64,000 bases of DNA from an uncultured Ruminococcus sp. (GTDB lineage Bacteria; Bacillota; Clostridia; Oscillospirales; Ruminococcaceae): the NCBI GenBank assembly GCA_947176415.1, contig CAMWQJ010000001.1, positions 1-64,000 of the forward strand, read 5' to 3'. The position numbers and the translations under genes are program-made. Positions 25,745-35,123 of this stretch are shown piece after piece. Positions within the stretch are counted from its first letter, which is position 1, and the number at the start of each line of letters is the position of its first letter. Below the pieces are notes generated by a model. The model ran no database searches. It saw only the letters and a list, made by a program, of their open reading frames with translations, and was not told the DNA's origin.

Positions 25745-27145
25745 TTATGCCTGTGTTCTGTTGGATATAAATTTTTTGATAAGACCGAATATAATGCCGA
25801 CAATAAGTTCAAAACCGCCTGTTGCGAGTGCGAACATACCGAAGTCCGTAAATAATTCAGAACCGATATAGCAGATAAAATTTCCCGTCTGACTGTATGC
25901 AAGCGGAGTAACGACTACAGTACCAAGACCCGAAACCAGACATATTACGCCTGAAAATATAAATATAAATTTATAGAATCCCATGAAATACCGCCCACGC
26001 CTGTCCGTTATAACGGCAGTCCAAATCATAAGCACTATAATAAGTGCAAGAATAACGCTGAGGGTTATAAAGGAAAAAATATATCCGCAGACTGCAAAGT
26101 CAAAGCCTGTTTCTTTTTTCCATTCGTCAACCGAAAGAACAGTATCAGCCCAGCCGTGAGTTGAATTATTAATCATAACACGGAAATCATTTTCATTCAG
26201 GTGACTGAAATCAGAATGGCTGAACATATATTCCGCCATATAGTCAACCGTGAGACTCGGTTTGTCACCGCCGTTAAGAAGATAGTCCGCATAGACCGCC
26301 AGATTATCGGATGTAAAATCACTGAGACCAAGACCGAGAATAAAGCTCCTGAAATCTTTTTTGTCGGCAAGACCCATTGTTATATTGTTGAAGTCCGTTT
26401 CTCTGTAGAGATAGTCATTGACAGTCTCGCCGTTTCTGAAAGACGTATCACATTCAAGAAGAGTTTCTACATCAACTTTTTCAAAGCTCTTTTTTATAAC
26501 ATCTCCCGAAAAGCCTGTTTTTATGCAAAACATGAGACTTAATGTCGTCAGGAGCAAAGCAGTGAAAAGTGTTACTATGCCTGCTCCCGAAAGTCTCAGA
26601 AAACCCACCTTTACAGGCTTTTCATATTCAGGCTCTGGGGGTGGAGGCGGATAATAGCCGTTATCATATTCGGGATAATAGTCCTGCGGAGCGTTGTTGT
26701 TATAATATTCCTCTTCGTCGTTTTCATAGTCGTTATCATAATCATTGTCATAATTATAATCATCATATTCTTCATAAAGCGGAGGAATATTCTGTATTTC
26801 CTCTTCGTTTTCATATCCGTAAATGTCGTTATTTTCTTCTGTTTCTTCAGGAATGTTCTTGTAATTTCCCGTAAGTTCTTTTATCTTGTCAATATCTTCC
26901 GAATGATTTTCGGGAAGAGCCTTTATGTGCTTTAAAGTCTCAGGAATAGTTATTGTCTCGTCCATTGTTTCAGGTGTATCTGTAATTTTTTCCATTTCGG
27001 ATTCTTCAGGCTTTATATCCGAGGGCTTTTCAAGTGATATTTTCGGCTTTTTATTTTCAGCCGTGGCACTGTATATTTTAGCACCACATTTTTTGCAGAA
27101 AAAAGAATTATCGTCAATCTGTTCACCGCAAGTGCCACAAAACAT
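25745..27145 (-). CDS. Zinc-ribbon membrane protein with acidic Tyr-rich linker
   Basis: 466 aa. A zinc ribbon at the N-terminus (CGTCGEQIDDNSFFCKKCG) is followed by an acidic linker. Around residues 110-175 this becomes an extreme Asp/Glu/Asn/Tyr tract ending in PPPPPEPEYEKP. A transmembrane helix at about 188-210 leads to an extracytoplasmic domain of about 130 residues; three further helices (about 345-465) end the protein. The ribbon would face the cytoplasm. I do not recognise the extracytoplasmic part. Zinc-ribbon membrane proteins are frequent in Clostridia and lack known function. Promoter TTGACA/TATAAT at 27187-27215. Confidence 0.72.
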   Translation of the reverse strand: MFCGTCGEQIDDNSFFCKKCGAKIYSATAENKKPKISLEKPSDIKPEESEMEKITDTPETMDETITIPETLKHIKALPENHSEDIDKIKELTGNYKNIPEETEENNDIYGYENEEEIQNIPPLYEEYDDYNYDNDYDNDYENDEEEYYNNNAPQDYYPEYDNGYYPPPPPEPEYEKPVKVGFLRLSGAGIVTLFTALLLTTLSLMFCIKTGFSGDVIKKSFEKVDVETLLECDTSFRNGETVNDYLYRETDFNNITMGLADKKDFRSFILGLGLSDFTSDNLAVYADYLLNGGDKPSLTVDYMAEYMFSHSDFSHLNENDFRVMINNSTHGWADTVLSVDEWKKETGFDFAVCGYIFSFITLSVILALIIVLMIWTAVITDRRGRYFMGFYKFIFIFSGVICLVSGLGTVVVTPLAYSQTGNFICYIGSELFTDFGMFALATGGFELIVGIIFGLIKKFISNRTQA

Positions 27146-27186
27146 AATAATTTCACTCCTTAATTATTTTATAATATTACATTAAT

Positions 27187-27215
27187 ATTATATAACATTA
27201 ATCGTGATATGTCAA
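27187..27215 (-). promoter_or_regulatory. Promoter of the zinc-ribbon membrane protein gene
   Basis: Minus strand TTGACA, 17-bp spacer, TATAAT. Confidence 0.75.
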
Positions 27216-27347
27216 TAATTATTTCCAATAGAGCGATAATTCTGCTCTGAGTATATGCTGTTTCATGATATATAAGTGAAAAATGCACAATTTGATGTTC
27301 GTATAAAGTGCTGAAATATAAAAAAATCACAAAAATTTATGTTTATA

Positions 27348-27376
27348 TTGATTTTGCGGAAATAAAGTGCTATTAT
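27348..27376 (+). promoter_or_regulatory. Promoter of the ilv operon
   Basis: TTGATT at 27348-27353, 17-bp spacer, TATTAT at 27371-27376. It precedes the leader peptide by about 27 bp. Confidence 0.6.
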
Positions 27377-27409
27377 ATTAGATAAAGAGTATTCAGGAGG
27401 TATGGCATA

Positions 27410-27520
27410 ATGAAATATGTATTTATTCTTTCGGATATAGTCATTATAGTCGGCACAGTCCTTTGTGGTTTGTGTCGTGATTCGTTCTGCCCGATAACCT
27501 CTGATAATTCTCTTGCCTGA
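27410..27520 (+). CDS. Branched-chain amino acid leader peptide
   Basis: 36 codons, ATG at 27410 with AGGAGG at 27395-27400. It begins MKYVFILSDIVIIVGTVL; 13 of 36 residues are Ile, Val or Leu, clustered as IVIIVGTVL at codons 10-18. Directly after this cluster CGGCACA (27451-27457) can pair with TGTGTCG (27471-27477) as a pause hairpin. A terminator hairpin follows at 27561-27583, before ilvB. This is the architecture of ribosome-mediated attenuation as in the ilv leaders of enteric bacteria. No T-box motif is present. Role inferred from composition, position and RNA structure. Confidence 0.8.
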   Translation: MKYVFILSDIVIIVGTVLCGLCRDSFCPITSDNSLA

Positions 27521-27560
27521 TTTGTCCGTATCATAAATCAGTGCGAGGACGTTATAAAGA

Positions 27561-27592
27561 GCCTCCGGCAGAATGTCGGAGGCTTGTTTGTT
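27561..27592 (+). terminator. Attenuator terminator of the ilv operon
   Basis: GCCTCCG (27561-27567), 9-nt loop, CGGAGGC (27577-27583), then TTGTTTGTT. TTCTGCC inside the leader ORF (27485-27491) is complementary to GGCAGAA (27567-27573) in the loop and stem base, and GAGG at 27545-27548 to CCTC in the stem, giving candidate antiterminators. Confidence 0.75.
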
Positions 27593-27637
27593 GATATGGC
27601 AAATCAAAAAAATCTATTCAAAAAGGACTTTTTAATT

Positions 27638-29314
27638 ATGAAAATATCAGGTGCAAAAATTGTTGTTGAAACTTTGATTGAACAGGGGTGCGATACTGTT
27701 TTCGGCTATCCTGGCGGACAGGTTATAAACCTTTTTGACGAACTCTATCTTTGCCGAGACCGTATAAAGCACGTACTAACGGCACACGAACAGGGTGCAT
27801 CGCATTCGGCGGACGGCTATGCAAGAGCCACAGGCAAGACGGGAGTTGTTATTGCAACGTCAGGTCCGGGAGCAACAAACCTCGTTACAGGTATTGCAAC
27901 CGCCTATCTTGATTCCGTGCCTATGGTTGCCATAACGGGCAATGTTCCGTGCAGTCTTATCGGACGTGACAGCTTTCAGGAAGTCGATATTGTAGGAGTT
28001 ACAATGCCCGTGACAAAACATAATTTTATTGTAAAGGACGTTACCGAACTCGCCGAGACTCTCCGCATGGCTTTTAAGATTGCAAAATCAGGTCGTCCGG
28101 GTCCTGTACTCGTTGATATTCCGAAAGATGTACAGATTGCAAAGTGCGAGTATACACCCGAGAGCCAGCCTGTTGTGCCGTATCCTCTTAACTTCGCAAA
28201 GGAGGAAAAACTCGCAGAAGCTGTTGAATTAATCAAAAAAAGTGAAAGACCGTATATATATTTTGGCGGTGGCATAATTTCGGGAAAGGCTTCGGAAGAG
28301 CTTGTTGAATTTGCTGATAAAATTGACGCTCCGCTCGGCTGTTCTCTTATGGGACTTTCTGCCGTTCCCTCGGATAATCCGCACTTCCTCGGTATGCAGG
28401 GAATGCACGGACATTTTGCATCTTCCGTCGCAGAAGATGAGGCGGATTTGGTTATTGCACTCGGTGCGAGGTTTTCGGACAGAGCAACAGGCGACAAAAA
28501 CCGTTTTGCCAAGAATTTCAGCATAATACATATTGATATAGACAGTGCCGAACTTGATAAGAATATTCCTTCAAATCTTTCTATATGCGGTGATATAAAA
28601 GACGCTCTTTCACGTCTCAACGCCATGATTGAACAGCAGAGCCACGACTCGTGGTCAGCACGCATTCAGGAACTCAGAGAGGAAGAGGCAAAGCGTGTTG
28701 AGTCCGCGAGGTCGGGCAGAGAGCTTGACCCGTTCGCAATTGTTGACATTGTAAGCGAATATGAAAAAGACTGCAACATCGTTACAGACGTAGGACAGCA
28801 CCAGATGTGGACTGCACAGAGATATCCGCTTAAAAATCCACGTACTTTCCTTACAAGCGGAGGTCTCGGAACTATGGGATTCGGCATGGGTGCTTCTATT
28901 GGTGCTTCATGCGGAACTGGCAAGAGAAGTATTCTTTTCACTGGTGACGGAAGTTTCGGAATGAATCTCAACGAACTGGCAACTTCTGTATCGCAAAATA
29001 TTCCGCTTATTGTTGTAATCATGAATAACGGTGTTCTCGGAATGGTTCGCCAGTGGCAGACTCTTTTCTTTGACAGGCACTATTCAAATACAACGCTTGA
29101 TGAGAGAAAAACGGACTTTGTAAAACTTGCCGAGGCATTTGGTGCAAGGGGTGCAAGGGTATTCACACAGCAGGAACTCCGTGATGTAATGCAGGAGGCT
29201 ATGGCTTATGATGGTACTTTCGTTATTGACTGTGCTGTTGACTGTGACGAATTTGTACTTCCTATGTTGCCTCCCGGTGGCTCTATAGATGACATAATTA
29301 CGGAAATAAAGTGA
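27638..29314 (+). CDS. ilvB: Acetolactate synthase large subunit
   Basis: 558 aa. The start at 27638 (MKISGAKIVVETLIEQ) follows AAAGGA; upstream ATGs in frame lie inside the attenuator. ThDP-dependent enzyme: FGYPGGQVINLFDEL with the catalytic Glu in the HEQGASHSADGYARATGKTGV block, a central FAD-binding domain, and the ThDP/Mg motif GDGSFGMNLNELATSVSQNIPLIVVIMNN. It condenses two pyruvates, or pyruvate and 2-ketobutyrate, as first common step of valine/leucine and isoleucine synthesis. ilvN follows after 11 bp. Expression is probably set by the leader peptide. Confidence 0.97.
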   Translation: MKISGAKIVVETLIEQGCDTVFGYPGGQVINLFDELYLCRDRIKHVLTAHEQGASHSADGYARATGKTGVVIATSGPGATNLVTGIATAYLDSVPMVAITGNVPCSLIGRDSFQEVDIVGVTMPVTKHNFIVKDVTELAETLRMAFKIAKSGRPGPVLVDIPKDVQIAKCEYTPESQPVVPYPLNFAKEEKLAEAVELIKKSERPYIYFGGGIISGKASEELVEFADKIDAPLGCSLMGLSAVPSDNPHFLGMQGMHGHFASSVAEDEADLVIALGARFSDRATGDKNRFAKNFSIIHIDIDSAELDKNIPSNLSICGDIKDALSRLNAMIEQQSHDSWSARIQELREEEAKRVESARSGRELDPFAIVDIVSEYEKDCNIVTDVGQHQMWTAQRYPLKNPRTFLTSGGLGTMGFGMGASIGASCGTGKRSILFTGDGSFGMNLNELATSVSQNIPLIVVIMNNGVLGMVRQWQTLFFDRHYSNTTLDERKTDFVKLAEAFGARGARVFTQQELRDVMQEAMAYDGTFVIDCAVDCDEFVLPMLPPGGSIDDIITEIK

Positions 29315-29325
29315 GGTGAAATTAA

Positions 29326-29832
29326 ATGGCTAAACAGTATATAATCGGTGTTATTGTTTCCAATATTTCGGGTGTTCTTTCGAGAGTGTCGGGAATGTTC
29401 ACAAGACGAGGTTTCAATATTGACAGTCTGACAGTAGGCGAAACGGAATCGGGCGAGTTTTCGAGGATTACCATTGCTTTTCACGGCGACCACGAAATAA
29501 GGGACAGAATTATCAGACAGCTTGACAAACTTCACGATGTAAAGGAAGTTGAGATACTCGACAGGCACGAGACGGTTACACGTGAACTTCTTCTCATCAA
29601 GGTGAGGAATCAGCCTGATACAAGGCAGGATATTATGACAGCCGTTGAGATTTTCCGCTCGAAAATCGTTGACTATTCGCCTTCCTCACTTACTGTTGAA
29701 CTCACGGGCGAGACGACAAAGATTGACGCTTTTATCGAGCTTGTAAAGCCTTATGGCATTATGGAAATGTGCCGTACAGGTATTGTTGCACTCGAAAGAG
29801 GCGACAAGTGTCTCAAGACAATAAAGAATTAA
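29326..29832 (+). CDS. ilvN: Acetolactate synthase small (regulatory) subunit
   Basis: 168 aa, normal length. An ACT domain at the N-terminus (YIIGVIVSNISGVLSRVSGMFTRRGFNIDSL) and the C-terminal half RELLLIKVRNQPDTRQDIMTAVEIFRSKIVDYSPSSLTVELTGETTKIDAFIELV are standard. It binds valine and activates/feedback-regulates the large subunit encoded directly upstream. GAGGTG precedes the ATG. The symbol ilvH would be equally correct. Confidence 0.96.
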   Translation: MAKQYIIGVIVSNISGVLSRVSGMFTRRGFNIDSLTVGETESGEFSRITIAFHGDHEIRDRIIRQLDKLHDVKEVEILDRHETVTRELLLIKVRNQPDTRQDIMTAVEIFRSKIVDYSPSSLTVELTGETTKIDAFIELVKPYGIMEMCRTGIVALERGDKCLKTIKN

Positions 29833-29881
29833 AATGATTATAAGCCGTAAGGCTGTAATATAAATATTTATAAAGGAGTAG

Positions 29882-30922
<1,041 letters not shown>

Positions 30923-30940
30923 TTCAGGGAACTTTATTCG

Positions 30941-30975
30941 GGTGGCGGTTCATAAAAGTTCCGTCACCTGTTCTT
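30941..30975 (+). terminator. Possible partial terminator after ilvC
   Basis: GGTGGCGG (30941-30948) pairs with CCGTCACC (30961-30968) with one G-T pair, followed by TGTTCTTTT. It may lower expression of downstream genes or stabilise the ilvBNC message. Confidence 0.5.
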
Positions 30976-31009
30976 TTAAAATATATAACAGATTTCGGAG
31001 GATAAATTT

Positions 31010-31297
31010 ATGATATGTAACAGTCTGGAAGAAGTAAGAGAAAATATTGACAGGATTGATAGTGAAATTATCAGATTAATTGCCGAAAGAGGAACATATG
31101 TTATTCAGGCATCACAATTCAAAAAAGATGAGAACAGTGTTAAAGATACCGGTCGGGTTGAAAAAGTAATTGCAAAAGTAAGGGAAAAAGCTGAAGAATA
31201 TGGTGCTGATTCAGATATGATTGAAGCACTTTACAGAGAAATGATTTCAAGATTTGTCAATATGGAAATGTCAGAGTTTCATAAAAAACTTGACTAA
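31010..31297 (+). CDS. Chorismate mutase type II (AroQ-like)
   Basis: 95 aa, a single AroQ-type helical domain. EEVRENIDRIDSEIIRLIAERGTYVIQASQFK carries the Arg and Lys positions that bind chorismate, and the third helix has MIEALYREMISRFVNMEM. Such a free-standing domain converts chorismate to prephenate, though some relatives are isochorismate pyruvate-lyases or have lost activity. Position between ilvC and ilvD in the branched-chain operon is odd and could couple aromatic to branched-chain synthesis. GGAGG precedes the ATG. Confidence 0.8.
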   Translation: MICNSLEEVRENIDRIDSEIIRLIAERGTYVIQASQFKKDENSVKDTGRVEKVIAKVREKAEEYGADSDMIEALYREMISRFVNMEMSEFHKKLD

Positions 31298-31339
31298 AGA
31301 TTCTGATTTAAAATTGATTTTAGAGTGAGGTAAAAAATT

Positions 31340-33004
31340 ATGAGTGAAAATTTTTTCTGTTCGGGAGTTGAAAAAGCGTCACAGCGTTCACTTTTCAACG
31401 CACTGGGAATGACTAAAGAGGAAATGAAACGTCCGCTTGTTGGTATTGTATCGTCGTATAATGAGATAGTCCCCGGACATATGAATATAGATAAAATAGT
31501 TGAAGCTGTAAAACTTGGTGTAGCAATGAACGGCGGTACACCTGTAGTATTCCCTGCAATAGCGGTATGCGACGGCATAGCAATGGGACATACGGGAATG
31601 AAATATTCTCTTGTTACACGTGATTTGATTGCAGATTCTACAGAATGTATGGCTCTTGCACATCATTTTGACGCACTTGTTATGATTCCAAACTGTGACA
31701 AAAATGTTCCTGGTTTGCTTATGGCATCAGCAAGAATAAACGTTCCGACTATTTTCGTAAGCGGTGGACCTATGCTTGCAGGACACGTAAAGGGCAAAAA
31801 AACAAGCCTGTCAAGTATGTTTGAGGCTGTCGGAGCTTATACGGCAGGCAAGATGTCACTTGAGGACGTGGAAGAATATGAAAACAACACCTGTCCGACG
31901 TGTGGCTCGTGTTCAGGAATGTATACAGCAAATTCCATGAACTGTCTTACCGAAGTTCTCGGAATGGGTCTCAGAGGCAACGGCACTATTCCCGCAGTTT
32001 ACTCCGAAAGAATAAAGCTCGCAAAGATGGCAGGTATGCAGGTAATGGAACTTTACAGAAAGAATATCCGTCCGCTTGACATCATGACGGAAAAGGCTTT
32101 TTATAATGCTCTTACTGCTGATATGGCTCTGGGCTGTTCAACAAACAGTATGTTACATCTTCCTGCAATTGCAAACGAGTGCGGAATAGACATAAACCTT
32201 GATATTGCCAATGAAATAAGTGCAAAGACTCCTAACCTCTGTCATCTCGCACCCGCAGGTCATACGTATATGGAGGATTTGAATGAAGCTGGCGGAGTTT
32301 ATGCTGTACTTAACGAACTTTCCAAAAAAGATTTAATCAATCTCGACTGCATGACGTGTACGGGAAAGACAGTCGGCGAAAATATATCAGGTTGTATCAA
32401 TAAAGACCCCGAAACGATAAGACCTGTTGACAACCCGTACAGCGAAACAGGCGGTATAGCCGTACTCCGTGGAAATCTCGCTCCCGACCGTTGCGTTGTA
32501 AAGAGAAGTGCTGTTGCTCCCGAAATGCTCGTACACAAAGGACCGGCACGTGTATTTGACAGCGAGGAAGAAGCTATAAAGGTAATCTATGAGGGCGGTA
32601 TAAAAGCAGGAGACGTTGTTGTTATCCGTTATGAAGGTCCTGCCGGTGGTCCTGGTATGAGAGAAATGCTCTCGCCGACTTCTGCCATTCAGGGAGCAGG
32701 TCTCGGCTCAACCGTTGCACTCATTACAGATGGAAGATTCAGCGGTGCAACAAGAGGAGCAGCAATAGGACACGTTTCTCCTGAGGCTGTAAACGGCGGT
32801 ACTATTGCATACGTCAGGGACGGCGATATTATTTCAATCGATATTCTGAACTACAGCATTAGTCTTGAAGTTTCCGACGAGGAACTTGAAGAACGTAAGA
32901 AGACTATGCCCATAAAGAAAAAGGATAATATAACGGGTTATCTTAAACGCTATTCTGAAATGGTATCAAGTGCGGATAAGGGTGCTATAATCAACAGGAA
33001 ATAA
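31340..33004 (+). CDS. ilvD: Dihydroxy-acid dehydratase
   Basis: 554 aa. It makes 2-ketoisovalerate and 2-keto-3-methylvalerate. Iron-sulfur cluster ligands appear in [13 protein letters not shown] and [21 protein letters not shown], and the C-terminal part has [20 protein letters not shown] and [32 protein letters not shown] precedes the ATG. Oxygen-sensitive enzyme, consistent with an anaerobe. It is followed by the accessory genes 33029-35062 in the same direction. Confidence 0.97.
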   Translation: MSENFFCSGVEKASQRSLFNALGMTKEEMKRPLVGIVSSYNEIVPGHMNIDKIVEAVKLGVAMNGGTPVVFPAIAVCDGIAMGHTGMKYSLVTRDLIADSTECMALAHHFDALVMIPNCDKNVPGLLMASARINVPTIFVSGGPMLAGHVKGKKTSLSSMFEAVGAYTAGKMSLEDVEEYENNTCPTCGSCSGMYTANSMNCLTEVLGMGLRGNGTIPAVYSERIKLAKMAGMQVMELYRKNIRPLDIMTEKAFYNALTADMALGCSTNSMLHLPAIANECGIDINLDIANEISAKTPNLCHLAPAGHTYMEDLNEAGGVYAVLNELSKKDLINLDCMTCTGKTVGENISGCINKDPETIRPVDNPYSETGGIAVLRGNLAPDRCVVKRSAVAPEMLVHKGPARVFDSEEEAIKVIYEGGIKAGDVVVIRYEGPAGGPGMREMLSPTSAIQGAGLGSTVALITDGRFSGATRGAAIGHVSPEAVNGGTIAYVRDGDIISIDILNYSISLEVSDEELEERKKTMPIKKKDNITGYLKRYSEMVSSADKGAIINRK

Positions 33005-33028
33005 GTAAATTTTTAAGGAGAATTTTTT

Positions 33029-33616
33029 ATGTTAGATGTATATAAAAAATGTCCTGTTTTTGAAAACAAAAATTATCTGTTGAGGTTTGTTGAGGAAACG
33101 GACGTGTCAGACCTGCTGGAAGTATACAGTGATAAGAATGCACTGCCGTTTTTCAACAGCGACAACTGCAACGGTGATAATTTCTATTATCCTACAGAAG
33201 AAAAAATGCTTGAAGCTGTTAAGTTCTGGTTGTTTTCCTATCGTGAGCGGTATTTTGTAAGATTTACTGTAATAGATAAATCTTTAAATAAATCTGTCGG
33301 TACAGTTGAACTGTTCCGCCGTGATTCCAACGATAAATTTGACGGCAACGGTGTTTTGCGTCTTGACGTAAAAAGTAATTATGAAAAGGAAAATGTTCTT
33401 TTTGATATTCTTTCAGTTATTGTTCCTCCAGCTTTTGAAATGTTTGGCTGTACTGAAATAATGACAAAAGTTCCTGTATATGCTGTTGAAAGAATAAAGG
33501 CAGTACAGAAATTCGGCTTTGTCAAATCAGAACATTTTATGGTTGGCACACATGACGGATATGCCTACAAAGATTACTGGACTGTACATGTCAAGAGGGT
33601 TAATGGAGAAATATAA
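33029..33616 (+). CDS. GNAT-family acetyltransferase-like protein
   Basis: 195 aa. Layout of RimJ/RimL-type GNAT enzymes: LLRFVEETDVSDLLEVYSDKNALPFF at the start, VIDKSLNKSVGTVELF in the central strand, then GVLRLDVKSNYEKENVLFDILSVIVPPAFEMFGCTEIMTKV and AVQKFGFVKSEHFM at the end. The acetyl-CoA loop normally reading Q/RxxGxG/A is weak here (NYEKENVLFDIL), so activity is uncertain. AAGGAGA precedes the ATG. Its stop overlaps the next gene closely (TAATG). Confidence 0.7.
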   Translation: MLDVYKKCPVFENKNYLLRFVEETDVSDLLEVYSDKNALPFFNSDNCNGDNFYYPTEEKMLEAVKFWLFSYRERYFVRFTVIDKSLNKSVGTVELFRRDSNDKFDGNGVLRLDVKSNYEKENVLFDILSVIVPPAFEMFGCTEIMTKVPVYAVERIKAVQKFGFVKSEHFMVGTHDGYAYKDYWTVHVKRVNGEI

Positions 33617-33996
33617 TGATAATTGAACACATTGCTATGTATGTCGTTGATTTGGAAAGGACAAAGGACTTTTTTGTCAAGTATTTTAATGCTGTTCCTG
33701 ATAATATGTATCATAACAAAAAAACAGATTTCAGGTCATATTTTCTGTCTTTTGATGAGGGAACAAGACTTGAAATAATGAACAAGCCACAAGTCAACAA
33801 CATAAAAGACACCAAAAGAACAGGTTATGCACATATTGCATTCAGTTTGGGAAGTGCTGAAAACGTTGATCGTCTGACAGCAGAATTAAAGGCGGACGGT
33901 TACAATGTTGTAAGTGAACCACGAACAACAGGCGACGGATATTATGAAAGCTGTATAGTTGATTTTGAAGGAAATCAGATTGAACTTAATATATAA
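33616..33996 (+). CDS. VOC-family (glyoxalase-like) protein
   Basis: 126 aa, one vicinal oxygen chelate module: IIEHIAMYVVDLERTKDFFVKYF (metal His), FLSFDEGTRLEIMN, RTGYAHIAFSLGSAENVD, and YYESCIVDFEGNQIELN (terminal Glu). Pattern of lactoylglutathione lyase/bleomycin-resistance relatives; substrate unknown. The ATG overlaps the GNAT stop (TAATG), so the two are co-translated. Confidence 0.82.
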   Translation: MIIEHIAMYVVDLERTKDFFVKYFNAVPDNMYHNKKTDFRSYFLSFDEGTRLEIMNKPQVNNIKDTKRTGYAHIAFSLGSAENVDRLTAELKADGYNVVSEPRTTGDGYYESCIVDFEGNQIELNI

Positions 33997-34067
33997 GCAT
34001 ATGAATGATTATGGAAAATAAATCTGTTTAAGAATAACACAGAAAAACAATTGAAAGGAAACTGACT

Positions 34068-34148
34068 ATGCAATATAATGAGGAAACTGGAATAGGCGTT
34101 ATATTAATGCAGATTTTTTTGACTGTATTTGCGGTGATATTCGGCTGA
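34068..34148 (+). CDS. Putative 26-aa small membrane protein
   Basis: ATG at 34068 with GAAAGGAA eight bases before; 26 codons to TGA at 34146. The peptide starts MQYNEETGIGV and its second half (ILMQIFLTVFAVIFG) is hydrophobic enough to span or sit in a membrane. It lies in the 175-bp gap between two accessory genes. The good ribosome binding site is the main support; no homology is known to me. Confidence 0.45.
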   Translation: MQYNEETGIGVILMQIFLTVFAVIFG

Positions 34149-34172
34149 AATACAAAGGGAGATGATTTTATT

Positions 34173-34715
34173 ATGGATAACATTAAAGAGTATATTAACA
34201 GTTTGAATATAGAGGATATTCCGTGGCACAGAATGGTTACAGCTTATGAAACAGCTGAAAAATATCCCGAATATCTCAGTATTCTTGACGAAATGAAAGA
34301 CCTTGACGAAGTTAAACAGGCATGGAACAGTATTTCAGACTTTGAGCATCAGTCAACATTGTTTACACCTGCTCCGTTTGCGGTTGTTTTTCTTGTAAGA
34401 ATCTATGAAAAGGCAAAACAGGCAGACAATCCTGTTGCGGTATGGATTGCGGATAAACTGTCGGACGAGTTTGGATATTATCTGGAAATATGCAATGATG
34501 CTGAAAAAATGGAACACGCTGAACCTCTGGAAAATATGTCGGATATTCTGAACGATAAATATCTGATTCCGGAGGGGTTCGACCTTGACCCCGAATATGA
34601 CGACGATGACGAAGATGATTTTGATGTTGACGAGTTTATAGTCAGTCTTTTTCCGGAAGATTTGTTTTACAGCCTTTATTATTACACAAGGAAAATACTT
34701 TCCGAAATAAAATGA
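34173..34715 (+). CDS. Acidic protein of unknown function
   Basis: 180 aa. Mostly helical-looking, rich in Asp/Glu, with a strongly acidic tract PEYDDDDEDDFDVDEF at about residues 140-155. WHRMVTAYETAEKYPEYLSIL and DNPVAVWIADKLSDEFGYYLEIC are the better structured parts. No signal peptide or membrane segment. GGGAGATGATTTT precedes the ATG. Overlaps the following VOC gene by 4 bp. I do not recognise the family. Confidence 0.65.
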   Translation: MDNIKEYINSLNIEDIPWHRMVTAYETAEKYPEYLSILDEMKDLDEVKQAWNSISDFEHQSTLFTPAPFAVVFLVRIYEKAKQADNPVAVWIADKLSDEFGYYLEICNDAEKMEHAEPLENMSDILNDKYLIPEGFDLDPEYDDDDEDDFDVDEFIVSLFPEDLFYSLYYYTRKILSEIK

Positions 34716-35062
34716 ATTTCAATATCAGGTCATTATATATATGCGTCAGGGACATGGACAGGGCAGTGAAATTTTATGAGAATTTTTTTGAAAGGCAGGT
34801 TACGGAAAAAGACAACATATACAGTGTTTTTGATGTAAACGGCTTTCGGTTCGGGTTGTTTGCCTATAAAAAAACAGGTGAAAAACATGATTTCGGAAGT
34901 AACTGTCTGCCAAGTATCAGTGTTGATAGTTTGGAAATTCTAAATAAAAAAATCAAAAATATTGAATTATGTTTTCCGCTTACGAAAATCGGAAGAAACT
35001 GGGTTGTTGAATTTATTGACTCGGAAGGAAATCACATTGAACTGACTGCACCGGTTACATAA
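34712..35062 (+). CDS. VOC-family (glyoxalase-like) protein
   Basis: 116 aa, a second VOC module in the same insert, not a close copy of the first: SLYICVRDMDRAVKFYENFFERQV, FDVNGFRFGLFAYKK, and VVEFIDSEGNHIELTAPV at the end. The first metal position, usually His or Glu in strand 1, is not obvious, so binding may differ from classical glyoxalases. ATGA overlap with the upstream unknown gene implies coupling. Confidence 0.75.
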   Translation: MNFNIRSLYICVRDMDRAVKFYENFFERQVTEKDNIYSVFDVNGFRFGLFAYKKTGEKHDFGSNCLPSISVDSLEILNKKIKNIELCFPLTKIGRNWVVEFIDSEGNHIELTAPVT

Positions 35063-35123
35063 AAACAAAAAATAACTTCATAAAGAAGTTTATTATAAAA
35101 AAATCTGAAAGGAATGATTAAAA

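Noticed and set aside
27263-27607. Minus-strand frame of 114 codons over the ilv leader
   Set aside because: No ribosome binding site or domain; the plus strand shows a better supported leader peptide and terminator.
27976-28665. Open reading frame of 229 codons on the minus strand
   Set aside because: It lies entirely within ilvB on the other strand, lacks a ribosome binding site and has no recognisable domain; codon bias of ilvB explains the openness.
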